Below, one piece after another: positions 1 through 9,749 of a stretch of DNA of 64,000 bases. The notes beneath the pieces were generated by a model that saw only the letters and a program-made list of their open reading frames with translations, had not been told where the DNA came from and did no database searches. The position numbers and the translations under genes were made by a program. Each line of letters opens with the position of its first letter. Position 1 is the first letter of the stretch. The DNA comes from Anas platyrhynchos (taxonomy: Eukaryota > Chordata > Aves > Anseriformes > Anatidae). The stretch spans positions 5,091,501-5,155,500 of the forward strand of contig NC_092602.1 of assembly GCF_047663525.1 (NCBI RefSeq), in the 5' to 3' direction.

Positions 1-2033
1 CAGCACAGCAATGTCCTGCACAGCAACAGGAATTGTTCTGCGTAAGCATGAAATGTGCCTAATAAATCCAATTACCCAGAAATTTAGAGAATTAATCAGC
101 GTAAGACAAGCCTGGCCCTGCTTAACAGCCGTATCCCCCATTTCATGCCAATGATTGAATTATGCGTTATAAACAGAATTTGTACCCGGTTAACGTCAAG
201 GAGGGTGGGAGCTGATGGGTGTGTGGAGGAACAGGAGGAAAGAGGAGCAGAAAGCCCGCTGTCCCCCCGGGGATCCTTGGGGCTCTGCCATCAGAGGATC
301 AGGTCTCCCCCCCACCCAGACCTGAGCCCCCTTCCGAGAGCAAAATGCTCTTTGCTGCTCACTGGTTGAGGGGGGTTTAATAACTGAGTGGGTTAAAGAG
401 AAAAAGGTGAGCAGCTGCAGCTCACCCTGATCATCCCAGATGCCCTAGAAATGGAGGGAGGCAGTATCGGCAAAAATGCTTCTGATTTAGTGGCATCCTC
501 CAGAAATTATTGGAATTAGATGGTGGGCAGCAAATATGCTGTTAGTTAAGCACTACTGCACACTGCATTACTGTATGACACTAATTACTAACCAGGAGAA
601 AAATGCCTCTTACGGGCTGATGTAGTCTCAGAATCATAGAAATTAATCAGCAAATGTTAAACGTACTTGCCTAAAATCACCGTGCTCCACACTCCCTATT
701 GATTGGCTGGATTTAGTCGCGCTAATCACAGGAATGCATCTGATTAACCAGTATGGCCCTGGAATAGTGGGAATGAGTTAATTTACATAAGGCAAGTGCC
801 GCTCCGTGCAGTCAACACCGACCAGGAGCTGTGGGTATTTCTCGTCATAAGCAGAAATTGTCTGCTTACCTGGCACTTCCCAGGAAAATGCTGCCATCAG
901 ATGGGACTAAAATTAACTGCCACCCCCAAAACCAGCATGAGCACCAGCTTGTGTCAGCACAAAGCAAACATACCTTCAATTAGCGCTTGCCTGTAATTCG
1001 TACTAGTGATGGGAGGCTTTACCACGGCCCCAAATGGCTCTGCCTGACCAGCACGGCATAAATAGGGAAGTCTGATGAGCACAGGGGGAAATGTATGTGA
1101 TACATAGACCCAAGCACCTCGATCCCATTCCCTGGCAGTGACGAGCATTCCCTGGTGCCCTTTTTCTCAGCCAAGGTGCCCCAGGGAAAGCTGCAGACCG
1201 GCTGACCCCATCCTCCCAGCCCCACAGCAGGGATGCTCTGGCTCTGTGGGACCAAGCCAGAATCACTGCCCCAGCCACCCCAGGCATGGAGAAGAAGGAC
1301 GTCAGCCTTTTCCTGCCTGGGTCACACTGCTTGTAGCTGCAACCCCTTCCCGTTCAGCACCCTCTGGCTTTGTAGCACTGGCAGCAGCTATCAGGCACCG
1401 GGAGAAGCTCTGCTAACGGCACACGGGAGATGCAGGCACTCACTGAACAGCTCCCCACATGTCTGTGCAATAATTCTCGCTAATTACCCTCACCAGCAGC
1501 TCCGGCAGACGGGTGGGAATGACATCTCCCTCGTGACAAATGCCACTGATTACCCAGATGGCTCCAGCCTCACTGGGACATCGTTAGCCTGACACCACTG
1601 CTCCTCACTGCCCTGCCTGCATCGGGAAGGACTTGTTCACGTGAGGTGGGGATGCCACCGATTACCCTGCCTTCCTCAGAGGGAGAACTTAATCAGTGCG
1701 AAGAAAATTCATGTATATCAGCCGGGAACTACAAGTATCTGCAATCCCCAGGCATTAGGAGATGCTCTCCATAAGTAAATATCTCTAATGGGTGAGTACT
1801 CTCCATAAAAACACACAAAATCACTCAAGCAGAAGGCAAGTAATCTTCCGGCTAAGCAGCACTGCTGTGGGTAGGCAGCTCCACTGATAGTAGAAAAACA
1901 TCACATTTTCGAGTAGCAGCCTGGCCTCCGTTCATTTCCCCCAGGCATGAGCCTCAGCTGCACTGCTCGGAGGCTCGTGGCCTCCATCGAAGGCAGGGCT
2001 GGGGAGATCTCAGCAAAGGTCTGGTCTGGTCTT
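1..2033. promoter_or_regulatory. Non-coding stretch with clustered homeodomain-type motifs
   Basis: No exon-like open frame is visible. The stretch is rich in TAAT/ATTA cores. The 11-mer AATTAATCAGC occurs at 90-100 and 641-651, TTAATCAG again at 1689-1696, and its reverse core TGATTAA at 741-747. Two 16-mers of the form ATGCCACYGATTACCC sit at 1540-1555 and 1652-1667 with one mismatch. Such clusters are typical of homeodomain-bound enhancers, but this is inferred from motif density only. Confidence 0.3.
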
Positions 2034-2079
2034 TTCTATCCTATCCTATCCTATCCTATCCTATCCTATCCTATCCTAT
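2034..2079. repeat. (TATCC)n pentanucleotide microsatellite
   Basis: About nine near-perfect copies of a CTATC/TATCC unit, followed by a degenerate TTCTA-rich tail to about 2165. Confidence 0.95.
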
Positions 2080-2165
2080 TCTTTGTTCTGTTCTATTCTA
2101 TTATATCCTGTTCTGTCCTGTCCTATTCTAACTATTTCGTTCTATTCCATTCTATTCTATTAATT

Positions 2166-3280
2166 TTCTAATTCTAATAATACCGGATGGAGATAACCAT
2201 TTCTGTGCTTCAGGCCTTTCCTTAGCATAAGAGTCTCCCAAAAACACCCTCGGTCCTTTATTACTACCAATTCCACATCCATACTAATTCAGCACCTCCA
2301 GCTGCTGTTTTTATATCACTTTTTTTAAATGGTATTCAGCTATAACCCAGCATTAGCTTCCACACTGCACAGTGTGCATCACCGTTTCCAGGAATTTGGG
2401 AGTTTTCAGCACTAATCTTTCATCACAGAGACACTGATCTTTGGGGAACACCTCTTTACGTAGGATAACCCTGCCTGCAGAGGAAGACAGAGTTCAGCAC
2501 AGACGCCACAAAACATCAAAATTAAAACAAATAAATAAGGAAATCGTTTAGGTCCATCATCACTCCCATGCACGTAGATTTCTAGCTGTTGGCTAACACA
2601 CCGGCTACTTAGAAAAGCTTGCAAAGCAGTGGTGGCACTGAACAGACTTTAAATGTAATCGAGAGGAATTTTTCTTCTCTGCTGCCTCTGCAGAGGCTCC
2701 GTCATTACAGAGGATTTTCAAATAGGCTTATTATCAGCACATCCGGGCTATATTATAGGAGTCCTCTGTAACCCCCGTAAATTGCTTTTTCCGACCATTT
2801 CTGCAGGTGTAAAGGAGGTTGGGGCGTGCTGCTGCCTGCTGGGGGGCTGCGGGAGCAGGAGCCACCCTGCTCCAGGGTTTTGAACACAGAAAAGCCAAAA
2901 AGATGAAGGGTTTAGGAGCTCATCACACCTCTGCAAGGCTTTGTTACCCCGAGCAGGTAGGGAAGGCTTTTCTTTTTGCACTCCCCGATTTCAAAAGCAA
3001 GCGATGCCCAAAGAAGCATGCCCAAAAAACCCGGCTGCGCTCAGCGCCGGAGCTGGGGGTCCCGTGAGGCTGCCTTTAGCTCAGGTTTTCCCTGCCACCA
3101 AGCGGCCTGGAAGCTCAGTTTCAAGCAGGGAGATGCTGAATCCTGCATGAGGAGCGGTCCCAGGCGTTCACACGCCTGCCCTGCGCCTCTCCGGCTTTAA
3201 TCCTGGAGCCAACATCGCTCCCGACACACGAGGGGAAGTCGAAGCACCCGAATGTTAAAAAATGGTCAAAACTGGGGAGA
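2166..3280. other. Intergenic, no gene seen
   Basis: The open frames here are short, overlap each other on both strands and lack splice-site or domain support. I see no gene or repeat. Confidence 0.5.
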
Positions 3281-3434
3281 AAAATAAAATAAAGTAAAAT
3301 AAAGTAAAATAAAGTAAAATAAAGTAAAATAAAATAAAATAAAATAAAATAAAATAAAATAAAATAAAATATAAAATAAAATAAAATAAAATAAAATAAA
3401 ATAAAATAAAATAAAATAAAATAAAATAAAATAA
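3281..3434. repeat. (AAAAT)n microsatellite with AAAGT interruptions
   Basis: About 150 bp of AAAAT units. The left part alternates AAAAT with AAAGT, giving a decamer period, and the right part is almost pure. The phenylalanine-rich minus-strand open frames across it are artefacts of the repeat. Confidence 0.97.
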
Positions 3435-3662
3435 ATATTTCAAAACGGAAAAGCACAATGGTCTTACTCTACCCACTGCCTCTCACTGCTCATTAAGGGC
3501 ACACTTTTCTCCCAGGCATGCATTAAATCAGGCCCCAGGAGCCCAGCCCTGTCCCAGGACCACGAGCTCTGCATCTCAAGGCAGATCTGCACCGTGGGTC
3601 CCATCTGAAAGGGTGCATCGCACTGCAGCGTGGGATCAGGTAAACAGACCTCAATTAGCTTC

Positions 3663-4335
3663 ATGTAGCTCTTGATTACCTTTTTTTTTTTTTTCCCTGC
3701 AAATTAAGGCTGGGTTCGTGCATTTGCACTGGGTGGCAGCTGGGGAGGCCTGCCTGGCTCTGCACGGAGATGATGAACACAGCACAGAGCGGGGCAGCCC
3801 CCCCTTTTTTATAAAAAGGGGGGTTCAAAGAGCTCATTCCTAGCCCAGAGCTGTTTCTTACACCAACAGGTCCTCCGTGGAGAGGACCAGAAGAATATCC
3901 AAGGTCCTACTCTCCCCCGAACACCCAGCAATTTCACAACTTTTTTTGCACACAAGCCAACACTTTTCACCATGCAAGCTCCAAACCTCCCAGTGATCCT
4001 TCACCCTTTCCATCCATCATCCCCACCTCCTCGCAGCCCTTCCTGGAGAAGCAGGAGGTGAAGAACCAGCCCCGTTTGTGTGCCTCAACATCACTCAAGC
4101 CTGAGAAGTCAATGAAGGTCCCTCCGAGGTCAAAACCTCCATGCATGTAGCAGAGAGTAACAGCGATGGAAATGCTGCTGTGGCCACCCAGGGAGCTGGG
4201 AGCCAGCCCTGCACCAGGCTCCTGCTGAGGGATGGGTGACGCTCGTGTGCTTTGACCGGGAAGCTCAGGCTGCTGCTTGCAAAGGCATCCACGGGGCCTT
4301 GCAAGCCTTTGGGTTTTAATTAAAAGCTGTTCAGG

Positions 4336-4398
<63 letters not shown>

Positions 4399-4403
4399 TA
4401 GCT
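3663..4403 (+). mobile_element. Possible retroposed sequence ending in a 61-nt A tract
   Basis: An uninterrupted run of 61 A residues spans 4336-4396. An ATTAAA hexamer, a variant poly(A) signal, lies at 4319-4324, about 11 nt before the run. The octamer ATGTAGCT occurs at 3663-3670 and again straddling the end of the A tract at 4396-4403, as a short target-site duplication would. The body (3671-4335) has no recognisable coding sequence. The A tract is certain; the retroposition reading is inference. The alternative is an expanded A microsatellite next to a chance octamer. Confidence 0.3.
3799..3823. repeat. Perfect C/T-A/G inverted repeat
   Basis: The left arm C6T5 (3799-3809) and right arm A5G6 (3813-3823) are fully complementary around a 3-nt centre. 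I see no neighbouring gene that explains it. Confidence 0.8.
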
Positions 4404-5563
4404 TTTACCACAATTCTCTTTGTGAAAATTAAAGAAAAAAAAATGCAATAACTTCAGCAAGGGCTGTGCATCATAGGTAATTTCAGAAACGTCCCCAGTC
4501 CAACATTCCAGAAAAAAATATAATGAAAAACACTTTTCTTTTAATTGGAAAGAAAGCATACAAATATTGCTGTTCTCATTCCCTCTCTTCCCCTGGCAGG
4601 AGGCGCAGCATAATCGAGTGCTGCAAGAAATTCTCATTTCCCCCCCCTTGCAAGGAGAGGAGCTCTCCTTGGACACTCTCCGGCAAATTAAGAACAGTAT
4701 TTTCTCCAATGTGATGTGCCGAGACTGAGAAAAAGGTCTCTCCTCTTTCAAATGGAATGAAAGCTTTTAAACAGAAAAACAGAAATCCCTATTTTATTTT
4801 TTTTTTAATTGTTGCTGCCTGCAGCCATCCCAGGGCTGGTGCCCCTGCCTTGGCTGTGTGGCCACGTCCTGCTCGCCTGGGGACACCTGGAGCTCCAGGA
4901 GCAGGGGTAAAGATGCTGGTAAGGCTCCAATTTTGGCCTGGCTGGACCTGGTGGAGATCCAGATCCATACTGATTGTTGCACCCAAGACAAATGTCATCC
5001 CTCAGCCAGCAGTTCTGGAAAGGAGCACGGCCAGGAGGACCCGAAGAGAAGTTTTCATTTGGGAAGCTTTATGGGGAAAGTCCTGCAAAGGGAGGGTCCA
5101 GCAGCTTCACGGCTGGTCCTTCTGGGCACACACAGGGAGATGGAGCAGCCAGGGATGTCTCAGCACCTCCCTGCCCCAGTCCAAGTCCCTGTCACAGCAG
5201 ACGACGACTCCTGCAGTCGTGTTTCCTCCTGCTGGGGCGTGGGGTGTCTGCTACCAGGAACCTCTGCCGCAAGGGAGGAAGAGCCAGAACTGGTGAGCGT
5301 GGTGGCACAGAAAGGGAAACGCCACCGCCAGCCTGCCTGAGCTGTGTCCCACGGCCACATCCCAGGGTTGAGGAGAGCAGAGGAGAAGCAGCAGAGTGGG
5401 AAGAGCCGTGTAGGGACTCCAGGTCCAAGCAACCCAGAAGTGGACTCCCCTAGGACCTCTGTGGCCCCACCACCAGCAGGTCTCCCCCCACCAGCAGGTC
5501 CCTTAGCCATGATCCCCGTGTCCCTTAACCCCACATGATGGCGATGGGATCTGCCCAAAGTCC
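4404..5563. other. Flank downstream of the coiled-coil gene; possible 3' UTR
   Basis: If the gene ending at 5564 on the minus strand finishes there, its 3' UTR would run into this stretch. A minus-strand AATAAA is at 4793-4798. A small near-tandem duplication of CCACCAGCAGGTC occurs around 5466-5503. No other gene is visible. Confidence 0.35.
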
Positions 5564-8500
5564 CTAAGTTACAAACAACCCCCCTTGGAGTGCTGGGCAG
5601 CAGAGCTCTGCACCTTGTGCTTGGGTGAGGCTGTGACGGGGGGCGAGTCCCTTGTCCCAGGCTGTCCCCATTCCTCCTCGCTTGCTGCGGTGCCCAGCTC
5701 TCCTCCCAGGACTTCGGGGTGCTCCAGGCTGCCCGTGCGGTGTCTTATCCACCTGCAGCTCCTGCAGGCAGCGCTGGACGTGGTGCAGGAGCCTCGGGGA
5801 CCCAGGGCCGTGCTGCCGGAGACCGGGCGAAGTGCTCGGGGACGGGGAGGTGGCAGAGCGGAGGCGAGGACGTCGGCTCCATCTCTGCGCACAGGCAGCG
5901 TCTTCAGTCCCGGTTCAGATGGGACTGGGGGGACAAAAAGGGGAGATCCCACCCAGGGAGGTCCCACCCCACACCCCGCACATCCCTGCCTCCCGCAGAG
6001 CACTTATTTGGGCCAGCGAGCAACTGTGGCTGCTCTCCAGTTGTTTTTATCCAAAGCCCACCCTCCCTGTGGCACTGCCGGGGAGCAGGTCCTGCCCCAG
6101 AGCTACCAGCTCCCACGGGGCCGTGTCCCTGTCCCCACCCGGGGCACAGCGGAGGTGACACAATCACTGGGTGCTGCCACCACCCCTCTCCATTCCCTGA
6201 CCTTCTCCACAGCCTCCTGGAGCTGATGAGATGCGGTCGCCTCCTCCTCCCTCAGCAGCACCCGGAGCTGCTCCAGGGTCTCCAGTCGCTGCCGCAGGAG
6301 GGAGCGGGTTCGATGCTGCAGCTCACGGAGCCTCTGCATGAAGAGAGGGGTCCCCAGCCCGTGGGGCCACCCCAGCACATCACCCAGACCCAGCAAGGTA
6401 TTTCCCACATTCAGTCCCCCCGATGCAGGCTCAGGCTGGGTGGGAAGCATGGGTACGGAGGCGACCAGCATCGTGCCAACACCACTGCCCTGCCTGCACC
6501 CCGAGGGACCTCCCAGCCCAACCAGCCAAGCTTGGGTACAGCCACAGGGCTGCTTTTCCCCACGGATCCTCTCTCTTTAAACTGTTTTAGGAACTTGGCC
6601 ATACCCCGACACGGGACACGCAGGTGGCTGGGTGAGGGGCTTGGCCTCGACGAGGGACCCGTTCCCTCCCTCCCCTGGTCTGTCCCACGCAGCCCCAGAC
6701 CCACGGCACGCACCGACCTCCTGCAGCTCCAGTTTCTCGTCTCGCAGAGCCGACGTTGCCCTTCGTGCCTGCCCCGTGCCCCCATCACGGCCTCTCTGAG
6801 AGCCCCTGCTGAGACAGGACCCCCCTTCTCCACCTCCCACCTCCTCCACGCAGGAGCAGCTCCGCACTTCCCTCCCCGTGTAGCCGCAGCCTTGGCCACC
6901 CCAGCCCCTCGCCCTGCTGTCCCCGAGCCCCCCGACCTGACCCCCACCCTGCTTTACCCAATTTGGGGTGCCCACCACCATCTCCAGGTCCACCTGGTCC
7001 CGTGTCCATGCCAGCAGCGCCCAGCCAGCCCTGCTGCAGGGACAGCATCACCCACGTCCCCACCGGGACACCCCAGAGCCCACCCATGGGTCTCTGTGGG
7101 GTTTCAGCCCCATCCTCAGGGCTGTGGCTCCAGCCTCAGAGCAGGATGGGTCCCCGAGGGCTCACCTGCCTCTCTCCCCTTCTCTCCAGGTCCCCCGAGC
7201 ACCAGCTCCCAGCTCTTGAGTCCCCTCCTGGCTCCTCCGCAGGGCCCGGCGCAGTGACACCAGCTGGAGGGATGGAGGTGGACATGCTAATTAACTTGAT
7301 GAAGGTAACGACTTTCACGATGACGAACTGTTCTTGAGTGCTGGAAGGTTTTCCTTCAGGTCTCCATTTGCAGTTATTCGTTTCTTTGATAAATGTCCCC
7401 ACGCCGACCCTCCCTATGGCCACCAACGAGGTCTCTGCTGCCAGATCCTGCGTGGGACTCGGGGACGGGGACATCCCAGCCGTGTCCCCCCCCACATGGC
7501 AGCAGCCACCCCAACCACCCCGCTGTGCCCATGGGTACCTTGTGGGACAGGACGGCTGCCAGCCTCCCGCGCTGCCCCTGGGGCTGGACAGGGCAGGACA
7601 CGAAGCTCAGCACCTTGGAGTGGGGGCTGCATCTGCCGGAGGGTCCCGCTGCTGCCTCGGTACCTGCGGGACCACACGGCGTTTTGGGGGGACACCATAA
7701 ACCCCATGAGCAAGTGAGGGCTGGTTCCTGCCAGCGCATCTCCTGCGTGGGCACCCCAGACCCCTTGCGCCCTGCTTGGCCCCGGTCCCCCCGTCCTCTT
7801 CCAGCCCCTGTACCCCGGGGCCAGCCCCGACTCACGGTGAGACGAGCGGTGAGCTCCCCTCTGCTTGCTGCCGCCTCCTGTCTTCTCCACTGCGAGGGCA
7901 GTGTCCCCTCCTTGCCACCCCCAGGTAGCTGCTGGCTGCTGATGTCTGGTCTCTGTGGGCTTCCTCCTGGGGTGTCCCCTGCTCCCGGCCCCACTCCTGC
8001 TGGCTGAGCTGCCTGGGGGTCTCCAGGGATGTCCTGTGTCCTCCTCAGAGGGAGCCAGGCAGGGTTCCCCCCAGGGTTTCCCAGCAATGATCTGGCTCAG
8101 CCTGGAAATCCTCACTCCCAGGGACTCCAGGCTCTCCCTCCTTGTCACCCACGGGGATGTGTCCCGCGAGGGTCCCACGGAGAGGGACGCATCCTGCCCA
8201 TCACCGTCGTCCTCAGTAGGGAAAGAGAGGGCCTCGTCCTCCTCCCCTGTGGAGAACACTGCGGGCTCTACCATGCCGTCCCAAAAAGCAGCAGCCAAGT
8301 CCTCGGTGCACACAGAGCTGGAGCTGCTCCCATCGCCCCGACACTGCCTCCAGGAGCCACGTCCCGCCGGCCCTGCGGAAAGCAGAGCACCCTGAGCCTC
8401 CCCAGCCAGAGCCCGACCCTGGGCTGCTTCCAAAATAGAGACAAAGAAAACGCTGCTACATGGCTTTTTTGGGGGTCAGGCTAATTTTTCAGGCACCGTG

Positions 8501-8870
8501 CAGCAGCACAGCTCAGCACAGGGTGTGCGTGCAGGGTGCTGCAAGCTCCACTGCTGCCACAAGGAAGCGACCGCTGGGTGTGAGGTTCCCAGCCCCACCG
8601 TGCCCTTGGCACCAGCGCTCGCCCCTCCAGCAACGTTTGCATTTCAGCCACGGGATCCTGGGGTGCCCTTTTGCCCTCTAGCATTTGCTATTTTGGGCTC
8701 GGTGGTGCGCTGTTGGTTTATTTAAATGGTGACAGCTGCGTAATGCTCTGCGCAACGTCCTTACCAGAGGGCTGCAAGGATCCCTGTCCCCACTCACCGG
8801 CCATCCTGGAGATGTCGAAGGCATCGGGAGAGGTGCCGCGGGCTCTGCTGCGTGCCCCAGTGCCCTGGGG
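5564..8870 (-). CDS. Unidentified multi-exon coiled-coil protein (partial)
   Basis: I do not recognise this gene. Seven minus-strand exons can be placed: 8870-8798, 8372-7836, 7663-7539, 7263-7166, 6805-6718, 6333-6202 and 5884-5564. Their lengths (73, 537, 125, 98, 88, 132, 321 nt) keep phase at every junction and sum to 458 codons including the stop. Most sites are good, for example the acceptor CTCTGCTTTCCGCAG before 8372 and GTGAGT donors after 8798 and 7836. The product starts within a basic segment, has an acidic and serine-rich region (residues about 35-90) ending in SLESLGVRISRLSQ, then a Gly/Arg-rich linker. A helical heptad-like stretch follows across exons 5-6 (residues about 298-351, including DEKLELQE and LRELQHRTRSLLRQRLETLE). 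The last exon has a Pro/Ser-rich part and a second helix, LLHHVQRCLQELQ. The gene lies head-to-tail with OSBP2. Upstream exons are not placed; the frame of 8870-8798 stays open leftward of its acceptor. The donors after 6718 and 6202 both begin GTC and are weak, so an extra small exon cannot be excluded. The final exon may also splice at CTGCAG|GTGGAT instead of running to the stop at 5564. Confidence 0.6.
6202..6333 (-). CDS. Coiled-coil exon of the unidentified gene
   Basis: It has 44 codons in phase 0/0 after a CTTCATGCAG acceptor. The peptide begins RLRELQHRTRSLLRQ and ends ASHQLQEAVEK. Leucines recur in a heptad-like pattern with alternating acidic and basic residues, the signature of a coiled coil. 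Joined to the end of the preceding exon (DEKLELQE), the helix is continuous. Confidence 0.65.
7836..8372 (-). CDS. Large exon of the unidentified coiled-coil gene
   Basis: This is the best-supported exon of the gene. It has a strong polypyrimidine tract and CAG acceptor at 8373-8375, a consensus GTGAGT donor right after 7836, and 537 nt open in the phase set by the flanking exons. It encodes an acidic/serine segment (EDLAAAFWDGMVEPAVF, then a run of Glu/Asp) and the short helix RRESLESLGVRISRLSQ, then low-complexity Gly/Ser/Arg sequence. The second half has less coding character. Confidence 0.6.
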
Positions 8871-9149
8871 CTGCGGGTGGCTCAGGGCCGGAGCACCCCA
8901 GTGTTGGTGCTTCGTGGTCTCCTCCAGACCCCCACACCTCAGCTCTGCGCTGCGCAGCTTCTGCCCTCGAGGTCCCAACGAGCACAGATTGAACATGCCA
9001 GGAACGAAGCAGCCAGGCTCACCCACCTGCTGGAGCTGAGGGCCAGGGTGTGGGGACCCTGCTGGCCCCTCACCCCGCTGCCTGCACCCAGGGGGTTCCT
9101 CCCGGCACGGCACGGCACCGGCACCGGCACGGCACCAGCAGGGCTGTGC

Positions 9150-9700
9150 GCTGTTTTCTGTCACCTGGCAACCTCCCGGTGGCTCGGCCAAGTCTCAGCC
9201 TGCCCAGGGCTTCCCCTCCCCATCTCCTGTCCCGGGGCCTCCTCCCTATGAGCCATCCCCCGGGACTCCTCTCCCGTCCCTCCCAGCCTGGTCCTCCTCC
9301 CCTGCACAACCTCCGCTGGGCCATCTCCCTGCCTCCCCCAGCCCTCCTGCCTCCCTGGGCAACCCCTTCCCTGCTCCTCTTCCTTCTCTGGGCCACCATC
9401 CCTGGAGGATTTCTTCCCCGGGGCCACCTCTCCTGTCCCTGCTTACCTGGGCCACCTTCCCTTGGCCATCTCCTCTTTTGGACCACCTCTGCTGGGCCAC
9501 CTCCTCCCCTGGACCATCTCCTCCCCAGGGCAGCCTCCCCTCCTGATCCTCCTCCTTCCCTGGGTCTCATCTCTGGGCCTCCACCCCACATCCTCCTCCC
9601 CTTGGACAACTTTCTCCTCCCGGCCACCTCCTGTGGTCCCTTCCCCGTCCCCCTTGCCCAACACGCACCCACCTTGGAGTTCCCCTGGGACCTCCACCTT
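9150..9700. repeat. Degenerate pyrimidine-rich minisatellite
   Basis: Units of about 20-24 bp built on GGCCACCTCCTCCCCTGGAC-like text recur with many substitutions, most clearly at 9390-9640. Long Gly/Arg-rich open frames on the minus strand reflect only the repeat. A G10 run is at 9710-9719. Confidence 0.6.
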
Positions 9701-9749
9701 CAGATTTGGGGGGGGGGGCGAGCGATAACCTCAGCACTGCGCCTTTTAA

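Noticed and set aside
3121..3476. Phenylalanine-rich minus-strand frames
   Set aside because: They are an artefact of the (AAAAT)n microsatellite.
5719..7257. 512-codon plus-strand open frame
   Set aside because: It is antisense to the phase-consistent minus-strand exons, Pro/Ser/Gly-rich and without domains; GC-rich DNA with few stops explains it.
8877..9060. Plus-strand helix-like peptide (RSQRAQIEHARNEAARLTHL)
   Set aside because: It looks like a coiled coil with an AG acceptor, but the following donor (GTGTGG) is poor, no phase-matched partner exon was found on the plus strand, and it abuts a minus-strand exon.
9070..9672. 200-codon Gly/Arg-rich minus-strand frame
   Set aside because: It is produced by the pyrimidine-rich minisatellite.
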